From an uncultured Carboxylicivirga sp. (GTDB lineage: Bacteria > Bacteroidota > Bacteroidia > Bacteroidales > Marinilabiliaceae), in assembly GCA_947503525.1 (NCBI GenBank), contig CANNEA010000002.1, forward strand, positions 806,001-870,000: a stretch of DNA of 64,000 nt, in the 5' to 3' direction. The notes beneath the pieces are model-generated. The model did no database searches, was not told the DNA's origin, and worked only from the letters and a program-made list of their open reading frames with translations. Position numbers and translations under genes: made by a program. Shown one piece after another: positions 8,725 to 17,983 of this stretch. How positions within the stretch are numbered: position 1 is the stretch's first letter; the number at the start of each line of letters is the position of its first letter.

Positions 8725-9873
8725 ATGATTAAAACTTTATCTAAGTCCCCTACCTCAGGGAAGATTATCTTAAAGTTTTTCTTACTTTTTTTTGTTTCGC
8801 TTCTGGCATTAAATGTCGTTGCTAAAGAAAAACGTGGCAAAAAGGGAGAACCTGAGCCTAATCTTAAGGTAGGAGAAAGGCTTTATTATGGACTTATCCC
8901 AATGGGAGATGAAGCTAAGGCATGTGCTTCATGTCATACGTATTATACGTCGGATACCATCAATTGGAATCCATCGGCATTGGAAATGGCACAGGTTGCC
9001 GGCGAGATGGATTTAGCCACATTCAAAAGTCATTTGCTTGAACCAAGCGGAGCAATGCGTGAAAAGGTTCATGTTAATTACACTTTGAGTGATGAGCAAT
9101 TATTCCACTTACATGGCTATCTCAAACAATTATCGGTGGATGGAGTTCCGGAAAAATCGCTTTCGATTAACACCATATTAATATTCCTGTTCCTGGGGGT
9201 ATTAATGGCGGTTGCTTTGGTTGATATGTTCTTTACCAAAAAGATTCCTTATCGGGTAATTCATATTTTAATTATCCTGTTTGGCCTTAGTTATCAATTG
9301 AAGATAGTTGCGCATGAAGCCATGGATTTGGGTCGTAGTCCGGATTACATGCCTGATCAGCCTATTAAGTTTTCTCACGAGGTACATGCGGGAGATAATA
9401 AAATTGACTGTAACTATTGTCACTATAATGCCAAGCATGGTAAGTCAGCGGGTATTCCAAGTGCGGGTTTATGTATGAACTGTCATATGGTGGTTCGTAA
9501 CGGGACTAATTCTGGTCAGTTCGAAATCGCCAAGGTGGTAGATGCTTATGAGAATAATAAAGACATTGAATGGGTAAGAATTCATAATCTGCCTGATCAT
9601 GTTTATTTCAACCATTCTCAACATGTTAACGCTGGGCAACTGGATTGTGCGGAGTGCCATGGTAAGGTGGAAGAGATGCATATTCTTAAACAAGAGAACG
9701 ACTTGTCGATGGGTTGGTGTTTAGATTGTCATAAGACAACTAATGTCAATTTCTTGGGTAACGACTATTATAAAGTCTACGAACAATTGCACAAAGATTT
9801 GGAGACAGGCGTTCGCGATTCAATTAAAGCCGCCGATATTGGAGCTAATGATTGTATGAAATGCCACCACTAG
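8725..9873 (+). CDS. actA: Alternative complex III multihaem cytochrome c subunit ActA
   Basis: A 382-residue membrane-anchored c-type cytochrome. It starts with a hydrophobic segment (about 13-33), followed by a domain with one CXXCH at residue 67, two transmembrane segments (about 147-168 and 177-196), and then a periplasmic domain with five more CXXCH sites at residues 229, 250, 308, 332 and 377, making six in total. In alternative complex III, ActA passes electrons from the iron-sulfur subunit ActB towards the cytochrome c acceptor. It is the first gene of the act operon, 76 bases before actB. The single-haem N-terminal domain is extra compared with the pentahaem description of the Rhodothermus marinus subunit. 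Confidence 0.9.
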   Translation: MIKTLSKSPTSGKIILKFFLLFFVSLLALNVVAKEKRGKKGEPEPNLKVGERLYYGLIPMGDEAKACASCHTYYTSDTINWNPSALEMAQVAGEMDLATFKSHLLEPSGAMREKVHVNYTLSDEQLFHLHGYLKQLSVDGVPEKSLSINTILIFLFLGVLMAVALVDMFFTKKIPYRVIHILIILFGLSYQLKIVAHEAMDLGRSPDYMPDQPIKFSHEVHAGDNKIDCNYCHYNAKHGKSAGIPSAGLCMNCHMVVRNGTNSGQFEIAKVVDAYENNKDIEWVRIHNLPDHVYFNHSQHVNAGQLDCAECHGKVEEMHILKQENDLSMGWCLDCHKTTNVNFLGNDYYKVYEQLHKDLETGVRDSIKAADIGANDCMKCHH

Positions 9874-9949
9874 TCAGTTAGAGTTTATTAATGAGAGTAA
9901 GTTGGTAGTTGCTTTGCACTGCCACTAAAAAATATAATCAGTTTATACA

Positions 9950-12916
9950 ATGAAGCAATACTGGAAAAGCATTGAAGATTTAATACCTGAAGAGGAGACT
10001 GGCCAAGAGCAGAAATCTTCTATGGTGCTTTCTGATGGGAATGATTCATCGAAGAATTCCCGTCGAGATTTTCTGAAGTATTTCGGATTTAGTATCGCAT
10101 CGGCAGCCGTTTTTGCCAGTTGCGAACGTCCCGTTAAGAAAGCCATACCGTTATTGATACAGCCGGAAGAAATTAAGCCCGGTACCTCTAATTATTATGC
10201 CTCGGCCTTTTATGATGGAAACGAAATGGTTCCTATCCTTGTAAAAGTACGTGATGGACGTCCGATAAAAATTGAAGGAAATGATTTATGTGAGTTAACC
10301 GGAGGTTCTGCTTCCGCACGAATCCAGGCATCACTTCTTAATTTATATGATGAGTCACGCCCCGCTCAACCAATGATGGATGGAAAGGCCATTAGCTGGG
10401 AGCAGGTCGATACAGATATGAAGAAGGTATTGGAAGAGTGGGATGCCAGCAAAGAGTTTGTTATTCTTACTCCAAGTATCATTAGTCCTTCAACGCAGAA
10501 TATTATTGGCGAATTCAAAGCGAAATATCCATTTGTGGTTCATGAAACTTTTGATGCATTTTCGTATTCCGCACTTCGTGAAGCCTTCGAATTGAATTAT
10601 GGTAAGGCCATTATTCCTTCTTATCGTTTTGATGCTGCCAAATTAGTGGTTGGTTTCAATGCCGACTTTTTGGGATCGTGGTTACAGCCTACTGCTTTTG
10701 CACGTCAATATTCAAAGGCGCGTAAGTTAACTGGAGGACAGCGTGAAATGATGCGTCACGTTCAGTTTGAATCAACAATGAGTTTGACCGGTTCAAATGC
10801 CGACGAAAGAGTACCAATGGCTGCAGCCGATGAGGCACATTATGTAGCGGCACTATATTCTGCTATTGCAGGCAAAGCCGGAGTTACTACTCCTTCTGTA
10901 AAAGCTACTGAAGCAATTCAAAAAATAGCTGATGAATTGTGGAGTCAGAAAAGTAAAACACTTGTTGTTTCAGGAACTAACGATGTAGATATTCAATCCA
11001 TGATTTGTGGTATCAACCACTTGTTGGGAGCCGAAGGAACAACTATACGATTAGATTCTCCAATTAGCTTATTCCAGGGTGACGATAAAGCTTTTGATGC
11101 TTTATTAGGCCGAATGGAAGCGAGTAAGGTTGGAGTGGCTATGTTCTGGGATACAAATCCACTTTACCACGCTCCGCTTGAAGGAAGAACGAAAGCTGCT
11201 CTGGATAAAGTAGACTTGAAACTGGCTGTAAATTCACAGCAAACAGAAACAGCCCAGCTTTGTCAATACAGTTTACCAACTCCTCACTTTTTGGAAAGTT
11301 GGGATGACGCTGAATTGGTCACAGGCATGTATTCATTAACTCAACCTTCAATACGTCCAATTTTTAAAACTCGTCAGGCTCAAGAGAATCTGATGGCATG
11401 GGCTGGAATTGACGGTAAGTTTTATGATTACCTTAAATTATATTGGAAAGAGAACATATACAATACAACTCTTTCGAAGGGTAAGCAATTTGAAACCTTC
11501 TGGAAGACTTCATTACGTGATGGGGTAGTATTGGATGAGAACAAAAAAGAATCTGCGTTAAGCTATAGAGCATCAGACTTAAGCTCTACAACAGGTAAAT
11601 ATAAAACAGCCCGATCAGGTAATGATTTGGAGCTGATCATGTATCAGAATGTGCCTATTGGAGATGGAACATTAGCTAACAACCCATGGTTACAGGAACT
11701 GCCGGATCCGGTAAGTCGAGTGTGCTGGGATAACTATGTTGCTGTTTCGCCTGCTTTTGCCGCCTTACGCGGATGGACACAAGGTGATGTAATTGCTGTT
11801 AATGGCATTGATTTACCTGTTTTGATTCAGCCGGGCCAGGCTCGAAATACACTTGCAGTTGCGGTGGGTTATGGTCGTAAAAATGCGGGTCGTGTAGCTA
11901 CTGATTTAGGTAAAGATATTTACCCATTGGTTAGCTTAAAAAATGGTCACCGTCAGTATGCACTTGAAAAAGTTGAAGCTGTTGCAACGGGATCAACCTA
12001 CGAATTGGCGGCCACACAATCGCATCATTCCATGGAAGGTCGCGAGTTGGTAAGAGAAACAACCATTGCTGAATATTTGAAGAATCCGGCTTCCGGTAAC
12101 GAAACACATGCCAAAGTAGAGAAACTTCATACCTCATTATATAGCGAGCATGAATACAAAGGTCACCATTGGGGTATGTCCATTGACCTGAACTCATGTA
12201 TTGGTTGTAATGCATGCGTGGTGGCTTGTTCAGCTGAAAATAATGTTCCTGTAGTTGGACGTAACGAAGTACGTCGCTCCCATGAGATGCATTGGATTCG
12301 CTTAGACCGCTATTATGCTGGAGATACAGATAATCCTGAGGTAGTTCGTCAGCCTGTAATGTGTCAGCATTGTGATAATGCGCCATGTGAAAACGTTTGT
12401 CCGGTAGCAGCTACAAACCATAGCACTGAAGGTATTAACCAGATGGCATACAACCGTTGTATCGGAACCCGTTATTGTAACAATAACTGCCCTTACAAGG
12501 TTCGTCGTTTTAACTGGTATGATTATACGGGTGCAGATACTATTCCTAATAACCGTGTTGATCCGGCAGGGATGACATTAGATTTAAAACGTATGGTATT
12601 AAATCCTGATGTGACAGTGCGTGCTAAGGGTGTGATTGAGAAATGTTCGATGTGTATACAACGAATTCAAGATAAGAAGTTGACAGCTAAGCGTGACGGT
12701 AGAGTATTGGAAGATGGCGAAATCAAAACAGCTTGTCAGCAAACTTGTCCGGCTGAAGCGATTACTTTTGGTGATATGAACGATCCTAAGAGTAAGATTT
12801 CAGTATTGTTGAAAGATGCTCGTCAGTATGGATTGCTTGAAGAGCTTCACACTTTACCATCAGTGGTGTATCTGTCGAAAGTAAGAAATAAAGATAAAAA
12901 TAAAACGCTAAGCTAA
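9950..12916 (+). CDS. actB: Alternative complex III subunit ActB (molybdopterin-like and ferredoxin fusion)
   Basis: A 988-residue fusion. A twin-arginine-like signal (RRDFLKYFGF at 38-47, followed by a hydrophobic stretch ending in a cysteine) sends it across the inner membrane. Residues 60-700 resemble a molybdopterin oxidoreductase, but in this family no molybdenum cofactor is bound. From residue 750 a ferredoxin domain holds four cysteine clusters: CIGCNACVVAC; CQHCDNAPCENVC; CIGTRYCNNNCP; and CSMC paired with CQQTC. These are consistent with one 3Fe-4S and three 4Fe-4S centres as in known complexes. It relays electrons from quinol oxidation to the ActA haems. Its stop overlaps the actC start by one base (TAATG). 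Confidence 0.93.
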   Translation: MKQYWKSIEDLIPEEETGQEQKSSMVLSDGNDSSKNSRRDFLKYFGFSIASAAVFASCERPVKKAIPLLIQPEEIKPGTSNYYASAFYDGNEMVPILVKVRDGRPIKIEGNDLCELTGGSASARIQASLLNLYDESRPAQPMMDGKAISWEQVDTDMKKVLEEWDASKEFVILTPSIISPSTQNIIGEFKAKYPFVVHETFDAFSYSALREAFELNYGKAIIPSYRFDAAKLVVGFNADFLGSWLQPTAFARQYSKARKLTGGQREMMRHVQFESTMSLTGSNADERVPMAAADEAHYVAALYSAIAGKAGVTTPSVKATEAIQKIADELWSQKSKTLVVSGTNDVDIQSMICGINHLLGAEGTTIRLDSPISLFQGDDKAFDALLGRMEASKVGVAMFWDTNPLYHAPLEGRTKAALDKVDLKLAVNSQQTETAQLCQYSLPTPHFLESWDDAELVTGMYSLTQPSIRPIFKTRQAQENLMAWAGIDGKFYDYLKLYWKENIYNTTLSKGKQFETFWKTSLRDGVVLDENKKESALSYRASDLSSTTGKYKTARSGNDLELIMYQNVPIGDGTLANNPWLQELPDPVSRVCWDNYVAVSPAFAALRGWTQGDVIAVNGIDLPVLIQPGQARNTLAVAVGYGRKNAGRVATDLGKDIYPLVSLKNGHRQYALEKVEAVATGSTYELAATQSHHSMEGRELVRETTIAEYLKNPASGNETHAKVEKLHTSLYSEHEYKGHHWGMSIDLNSCIGCNACVVACSAENNVPVVGRNEVRRSHEMHWIRLDRYYAGDTDNPEVVRQPVMCQHCDNAPCENVCPVAATNHSTEGINQMAYNRCIGTRYCNNNCPYKVRRFNWYDYTGADTIPNNRVDPAGMTLDLKRMVLNPDVTVRAKGVIEKCSMCIQRIQDKKLTAKRDGRVLEDGEIKTACQQTCPAEAITFGDMNDPKSKISVLLKDARQYGLLEELHTLPSVVYLSKVRNKDKNKTLS

Positions 12917-14283
12917 TGTACGTATCGCCAGTAAGAGAACCGCTCATTAGCGGAGAAAAAAGCTATACAAAAGTTACCGAAGATATATATGCACCAATGA
13001 CTGGTAAGCCGGGTAAAGCCTGGTATGCCGGATTAACTTTAGCATTGCTTGCATTGATGTTTGGTATGTTTTCCATCTTCGTTACCGTATGGGATGGAAT
13101 TGGTACCTGGGGTCTTGACCGTACCATCGGTTGGGGTTGGGGTATTACCAACTTTGTATGGTGGGTAGGTATCGGTCACGCCGGTACATTTATTTCAGCC
13201 ATTTTGTTATTGTTCCGTCAGAAGTGGCGTACTTCCATTAACCGAAGTGCAGAGGCCATGACGATTTTTGCCGTAATGTGTGCAGGTTTATTCCCATTAA
13301 TTCACATGGGACGTTTACCATTGGGATTCTTTATTTTCCCATATCCAAACACACGTGACGTATGGGTTAACTTTAACTCACCACTGCTTTGGGATGTATT
13401 TGCCATTTCAACTTATCTGACAGTATCTGTTTTGTTCTGGTACATGGGATTGATTCCTGACATTGGTACAATTCGTGATAAACTGGTTCCGGGTATTAAG
13501 AAGAAAATTTATGGATTCTTAAGTTTTGGATGGACTGGTTCAGCACGTCATTGGGCTCGTCACGAATCGATGAGTTTGATTTTAGCTGGTTTGGCAGCAC
13601 CACTTGTACTCTCGGTGCATACCATTGTAAGTTTTGACTTTGCGACCTCGGTTATTCCAGGATGGCATACCACTATTTTTCCGCCCTATTTTGTTTCGGG
13701 AGCGGTGTTCTCTGGTTTTGCCATGGTGTTGACTTTAATGATCATCACGCGTAAAGCCATCAACCTCGAAGATTACATTACCAAGACTCACCTGGAGTCG
13801 ATGAATAAAATCATCATAGCAACAGGATCTATTGTTGGTATCGCCTACATTACAGAGTTATTTATTGCTTGGTATTCAGGTGTGGTTTATGAGCAATATG
13901 CATTTGTAAACCGTGCTTTCGGACCATATTGGTGGGCCTACTGGATAATGATGACTTGTAATGTTATTACTCCACAGTTATTCTGGATTAAGAAGATCAG
14001 AAGAAGTTTTGCAGCTACTTTTGTGATTTCAATATTCGTGAATATTGGTATGTGGTTCGAGCGTTTTGTTATTATCGTTACCTCACTTCACCGCGATTTC
14101 TTACCATCAAGTTGGAGTATGTATACCCCAACCTGGGTTGAAGTTGGAATATATGTAGGAACCTTTGGTTTGTTCTTTACATTGTTCTTCTTGTTTATTC
14201 GCTTCTTCCCTGTAATTGCAATTGCCGAGGTGAAGAGTGTGTTGAAAACATCAGCAGAGAAATTTATTAAAAAAGGAAAATAA
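12916..14283 (+). CDS. actC: Alternative complex III NrfD-like quinol-binding subunit ActC
   Basis: A 455-residue integral membrane protein of the NrfD/PsrC family with about ten transmembrane segments. Features include the N-terminal segment YAPMTGKPGKAWY and the membrane motif WWVGIGHAGTFISA, whose histidine lies in the region proposed to form the quinol site. It follows actB with a one-base overlap and precedes actD by six bases, so they are one transcript. In the complex it sits under ActB and takes part in menaquinol oxidation and probably proton translocation. Confidence 0.93.
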   Translation: MYVSPVREPLISGEKSYTKVTEDIYAPMTGKPGKAWYAGLTLALLALMFGMFSIFVTVWDGIGTWGLDRTIGWGWGITNFVWWVGIGHAGTFISAILLLFRQKWRTSINRSAEAMTIFAVMCAGLFPLIHMGRLPLGFFIFPYPNTRDVWVNFNSPLLWDVFAISTYLTVSVLFWYMGLIPDIGTIRDKLVPGIKKKIYGFLSFGWTGSARHWARHESMSLILAGLAAPLVLSVHTIVSFDFATSVIPGWHTTIFPPYFVSGAVFSGFAMVLTLMIITRKAINLEDYITKTHLESMNKIIIATGSIVGIAYITELFIAWYSGVVYEQYAFVNRAFGPYWWAYWIMMTCNVITPQLFWIKKIRRSFAATFVISIFVNIGMWFERFVIIVTSLHRDFLPSSWSMYTPTWVEVGIYVGTFGLFFTLFFLFIRFFPVIAIAEVKSVLKTSAEKFIKKGK

Positions 14284-14289
14284 AGAGAT

Positions 14290-14808
14290 ATGCAAGAAAA
14301 GACATACGTTTCAGGATATTTTCCGGATGATAAGGATTTAATTGTAGCCATTAAAGAGCTACAAGAAAAGAATGTTGCCATCACAGACGTGCGTACACCA
14401 TTTCCTGTGCATGGATTAGATACAGTACTTAAAATGCGTCGTTCGCGCCTTCCTCGAGCTGGTTTTATTGCCGGTGTAATTGGTTGCGCTATTGGTTTTG
14501 GTTTTCAGGCATGGGTGTTTACCGAAGCCTGGCCATTGAATTTTGGTGGTAAGCCGTTTATGTCGGTGCCTTCATTTATTCCGGTGACCTTCGAATTAAC
14601 GGTATTGTTTGCGGCTTTTGCTCTGGTATTTGGTTTCTTAATGAGAAGCAATCTGGGGCCGGGATCTGACAATATCATTTTTGATGAAGAAGTCACCAAC
14701 GATCGTTTTCAAATACTATTAGAGGCAGACGGAAATGCAGATTCCTTGCAGGAGTCATTGCAGTCGGTTGGTGCTTTAGGAGTTCAATTACACGAAGTTA
14801 AATCATAA
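14290..14808 (+). CDS. actD: Alternative complex III subunit ActD (DUF3341)
   Basis: A 172-residue protein of the DUF3341 family. A small soluble N-terminal domain (SGYFPDDKDLIVAIKELQ, then DVRTPFPVHGLD) is followed by two transmembrane helices at about 57-78 and 98-120, and a short soluble C-terminal part. This is the usual ActD layout. It is a non-redox scaffold subunit beside ActC. It lies six bases after actC and nine bases before actF. Confidence 0.92.
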   Translation: MQEKTYVSGYFPDDKDLIVAIKELQEKNVAITDVRTPFPVHGLDTVLKMRRSRLPRAGFIAGVIGCAIGFGFQAWVFTEAWPLNFGGKPFMSVPSFIPVTFELTVLFAAFALVFGFLMRSNLGPGSDNIIFDEEVTNDRFQILLEADGNADSLQESLQSVGALGVQLHEVKS

Positions 14809-14817
14809 TCGATAAAC

Positions 14818-15984
14818 ATGTATAAGTCTTTTGAATTTACTCAAAAAATAAAAACCTTCTTAATTGCACTTATGGTTATCGGTGCGGTGTTGACGGTAGT
14901 TGGGGTGGTAATGAACCTCGACCATGGACATCGTATTTGGGCTAACGTGTTGTTAAACGGATTTTATTTCACAGCCATTGCAATGGGAGCAGCCTTTTTT
15001 GTAGTGGTACATATATTAGGAGAAGGAGGATGGCAAACATCTATTCAGCGTATTCCTGAAGCCATTTCACAGTATGTCCCGATTGGTGGCGTTACCATGT
15101 TATTGGTTTTAGTAGGTATGCACGATATCTATCACTGGACACATCCTGATCCGGATGATACCATCCTGTTAGGAAAAGTACCTTTCTTAAATCCTGTATT
15201 TTTTAGTATTCGTACTATAGTTTACATAGCTGTTTGGACCTTCCTGGTGTTTAAGATCCGAAAGATGTCATTGGCATCAGATAGCTCAACTGATATTAAA
15301 TTATTTACCAAAACGCGTAATTGGGCAGGTGTATTTATTGTACTATTTGCCATAACAAGTTCTACTTCAGCCTGGGATTGGATCATGTCAATCGATTCGC
15401 ACTGGTTCAGTACTTTATTTGGCTGGTATATGTTTGTAAGCTCATTTGTAGCTGCAGTTGCCATGATCATTATCCTTTTGTTTGTTTTGCGCAAAATGGG
15501 CTATATGGAACATGTGAATGAAGAGCATATGCATGATCTTGGTAAGTATTTGTTTGGCTTCAGTATTTTTTGGGCCTATCTATGGGTATCACAATATTTA
15601 TTAATCTGGTACAGTAATATTCCTGAAGAAACAATCTATTTTGTACAACGTCAGGAGGATTTCGGAATGATTTTCTGGGCTAATGTTATCATTAACTTTT
15701 TGGCTCCATTTCTGATTCTTATGGCACGTGGTACCAAACGTAAGATGAACTGGTTATTGATAGCAGCGGTTATTGTGTTTTTCGGCCACTGGATTGATAT
15801 GTATGTGGCAATATGGCCCGGAACTCTCGGTCATGCCGACTTTGGGATATTAGAAATTGGAATGACAACTCTTGTATTGGGAGTATTTTTATTCTCTTTC
15901 TTCCGTCAGTTTGCTAAAGCACCTGTAGTACCTGAGAATCATCCATACTTTAAAGAAAGTTTTGATTATGACAACATTCGCTAA
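14818..15984 (+). CDS. actF: Alternative complex III membrane subunit ActF
   Basis: A 388-residue polytopic protein with about ten transmembrane segments, related to ActC/NrfD. It is usually annotated as quinol:cytochrome c oxidoreductase subunit in Bacteroidota. Diagnostic stretches are WDWIMSIDSHWFSTLFGWY around residues 186-204 and FGHWIDMYVAIWP near residue 320. It has no haem motif. It likely supports the membrane part of the complex and, by homology to ActC, may contribute to proton movement. In this operon it precedes the cytochrome gene actE, whereas the lettering follows the order E then F known from other organisms. Stop 15982-15984, five bases before the actE start. Confidence 0.9.
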   Translation: MYKSFEFTQKIKTFLIALMVIGAVLTVVGVVMNLDHGHRIWANVLLNGFYFTAIAMGAAFFVVVHILGEGGWQTSIQRIPEAISQYVPIGGVTMLLVLVGMHDIYHWTHPDPDDTILLGKVPFLNPVFFSIRTIVYIAVWTFLVFKIRKMSLASDSSTDIKLFTKTRNWAGVFIVLFAITSSTSAWDWIMSIDSHWFSTLFGWYMFVSSFVAAVAMIIILLFVLRKMGYMEHVNEEHMHDLGKYLFGFSIFWAYLWVSQYLLIWYSNIPEETIYFVQRQEDFGMIFWANVIINFLAPFLILMARGTKRKMNWLLIAAVIVFFGHWIDMYVAIWPGTLGHADFGILEIGMTTLVLGVFLFSFFRQFAKAPVVPENHPYFKESFDYDNIR

Positions 15985-15988
15985 AACT

Positions 15989-16546
15989 ATGAAGAACCAA
16001 ATAAAAGTAATTGCATTCGGTGTTGCCATGATTACTCTGTTGGCTTCATGCGATAAAAACAGGAATCATCCGGGCTATAGTTATTTTCCGGATATGGAAC
16101 AGTCACAGGCCTATGAAACCTATACCGATAATCCTGTATTGATGGATGGCAAAACCAATCAGTTGCCTCCTGAAGGGACTGTGCCTCGTGAGATGATTCC
16201 TTATAATTTTGAAAAGACAGACGTAAACCGTACATGGGCAGGTCAGGAATTGGAAAATCCTTATGCTGATGATGCATCAGTGTTGGAAGAAGGTAAAGCA
16301 TTGTATGATATTTACTGTGTCAATTGCCATGGTGATATGGGTGATGGTAAAGGCTTCTTATTTACTTCAGGTAAATACCCTTATCCACCGGCATCCTTGT
16401 TAGCTGATAAGATTAAAGATAATCCTGATGGTGAAATGTTTCATGTGATAACAACAGGATATGGTGTAATGGGCGCTCATGGTGCACAGGTGATTCCTGA
16501 TGAACGATGGAAAATCATTACTTATATCAGACAGAAGCTACATTAA
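15989..16546 (+). CDS. actE: Alternative complex III monohaem cytochrome c lipoprotein ActE
   Basis: A 185-residue protein when started at ATG 15989, the start that gives a clean lipoprotein signal peptide (MKNQIKVIAFGVAMITLLASC). An in-frame ATG at 15968 would overlap the end of actF and place charged residues before it, so it is less likely. The mature protein has a PYADDASVLEEGKALYDIYC lead-in and one CVNCHG haem c site. A methionine-rich segment near the C-terminus (VMGAHGAQV) could hold the axial ligand. It is membrane-anchored through the lipid and passes electrons onward. It is the last gene of the operon, followed by a terminator. Confidence 0.9.
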   Translation: MKNQIKVIAFGVAMITLLASCDKNRNHPGYSYFPDMEQSQAYETYTDNPVLMDGKTNQLPPEGTVPREMIPYNFEKTDVNRTWAGQELENPYADDASVLEEGKALYDIYCVNCHGDMGDGKGFLFTSGKYPYPPASLLADKIKDNPDGEMFHVITTGYGVMGAHGAQVIPDERWKIITYIRQKLH

Positions 16547-16570
16547 GACTATAGATAATTTAATATAGAA

Positions 16571-16605
16571 ACCATCATTACTGAAGTAATGGTGGTTTTT
16601 GTTTT
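16571..16605 (+). terminator. Terminator of the act operon
   Basis: An 11-bp stem with one G-U pair (16571-16581 with 16586-16596), a four-base loop and a T-rich tail. Confidence 0.8.
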
Positions 16606-17093
16606 AGAATAGATTGATAGAGCTTTTAATTAAGAATTTTTGAATTCGGAATTCAAACCATATTCTTGAAGTTTTTTTTAACATCAAAAAAATCATTTTG
16701 CCTCATCCAATTGAATACGATTAGGTGGACACTAAAATTTACTCTGCATTTTGATAACATTGTTATAGGTATCAAATTCAGATATTGCAACTATCTCAGA
16801 GTAGCTAATTCTTTTTTTTTCTTCTTCCAACGCCCTGGTATTTCAATAAAATTATGACCTATTTTTAGGGTGCAATGTTGAAGTTAATAATGCACCTCCC
16901 GGAAAAATTGACATAAGGGAAAAAACGCTATTAATAAAGAGAGCCAAACTAGATCCTTATTTATAAATATTCCTGCTGCAATACATTAACTAATACCGAT
17001 AAATAAGTATTTTAAAGGTGATTTATAATGGTATTCTTTGATCATTTTCATGACAATTAAAAAAGTGGATGTTAATTGTCTTAGAGAGAACAG
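16606..17093. other. AT-rich gap without a recognisable gene
   Basis: About 490 bases between the act operon terminator and the convergent SPOR-like gene. All frames are broken by stops, apart from a 63-codon reading (16666-16857) of biased composition that resembles nothing. There is a short palindrome ATAACA-T-TGTTAT at 16754-16766. The GGTGGACACT stretch near 16723 resembles the end of some insertion sequences, but no partner repeat or transposase remains. I see no RNA gene here. Confidence 0.6.
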
Positions 17094-17846
17094 CTACAAC
17101 TGAATACCATCGTTACTCATCGATGATGCAATGTTTTCTTTTTGAGATTCTGGAGAAGATACCAAACTTTTAATTGGTTCAACGGCTCCTTGATCATAGG
17201 CTTCTTCAACCTCCTGTTCACTTGGTTTAGATTTCTGACGCATAGCCAGAGCGTTTTGAATTTGGATACGTCTGCCATTTTTAAAGGACATTATAAAGGC
17301 GTCCTGAAAGCCCATTCCCCTGACAACATCTAGAAAGTTTTCAGCTTCCCCGTAGTCTATAAATTCCCCCAGTGTAAACTGATTAATACCTTCGTAAGTA
17401 TCCTGTTTTAAGCCCAGTAAATTATCCTCGTAATCTTCAAAATCAATTCCGGTATAGGCCCCTATTTGAATAGCGAACAATATCCCATCATAATCCTCTT
17501 TTGGTAAAGCGCCTTTGTGGGTATTATAAACTAAATGACTTAAGCTGTCATAATCACTTGTTTCAACATCCTTTTCAATTGTATCCTTTTCAATAACTAT
17601 TTCTGCCTGTAGTGGAGTATTATCAATTTTAGCCGTGGTGCCCGGTAGTTGAATTAATCCCTTAAAAAGTAATATTGAAAGTAATGAAACGAAAAAAACA
17701 AGCTGCAAATACAAACTTCTTCGAAGTGATCCTATTTTTGATGATTTCTTCTGTGCCGAAGTTTTTAGGCGCTGAACTTCTTTTTCCATAGCCTCAATGC
17801 GAAGCTTGGATTTTTGCTCGTTAAATGCATTTTCAGAAAAGGACAT
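17094..17846 (-). CDS. Membrane-anchored protein with SPOR-like C-terminal domain
   Basis: A 250-residue protein. Residues 1-45 are charged and heptad-like (EAMEKEVQRLKTSAQKK), so probably a short cytoplasmic coiled coil. One transmembrane helix follows at about 48-66. The periplasmic part contains LFAIQIGAYTGIDFEDYED at about 124-142 and, some 60 residues later, FQDAFIMSFKNGRRI, the spacing and pattern of a SPOR peptidoglycan-binding domain. Such domains bind denuded glycan strands at septa. The match is by pattern only. It is monocistronic; the nearest gene upstream is the NUDIX gene in the same direction, 137 bases away. Confidence 0.55.
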   Translation of the reverse strand: MSFSENAFNEQKSKLRIEAMEKEVQRLKTSAQKKSSKIGSLRRSLYLQLVFFVSLLSILLFKGLIQLPGTTAKIDNTPLQAEIVIEKDTIEKDVETSDYDSLSHLVYNTHKGALPKEDYDGILFAIQIGAYTGIDFEDYEDNLLGLKQDTYEGINQFTLGEFIDYGEAENFLDVVRGMGFQDAFIMSFKNGRRIQIQNALAMRQKSKPSEQEVEEAYDQGAVEPIKSLVSSPESQKENIASSMSNDGIQL

Positions 17847-17983
17847 TGTCAGGATGTTTATGTTGCCACTAAAATAGTCTAAAAATCTATTGAATTGATG
17901 CTAATTCTTACTTTTTTACTGATAAAACACTCATTTTGTTACTTAAAAGGTGTAAAAAAGAATAAAATGTCCGTTAATAATCT

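Noticed and set aside
11931-12386. 151-codon minus-strand frame inside actB
   Set aside because: It lies opposite the conserved ferredoxin domain and is explained by codon bias of the real gene.
16715-16735. Possible insertion sequence end near GGTGGACACT
   Set aside because: No matching inverted repeat, target duplication or transposase fragment was found; kept only as a remark on the gap.
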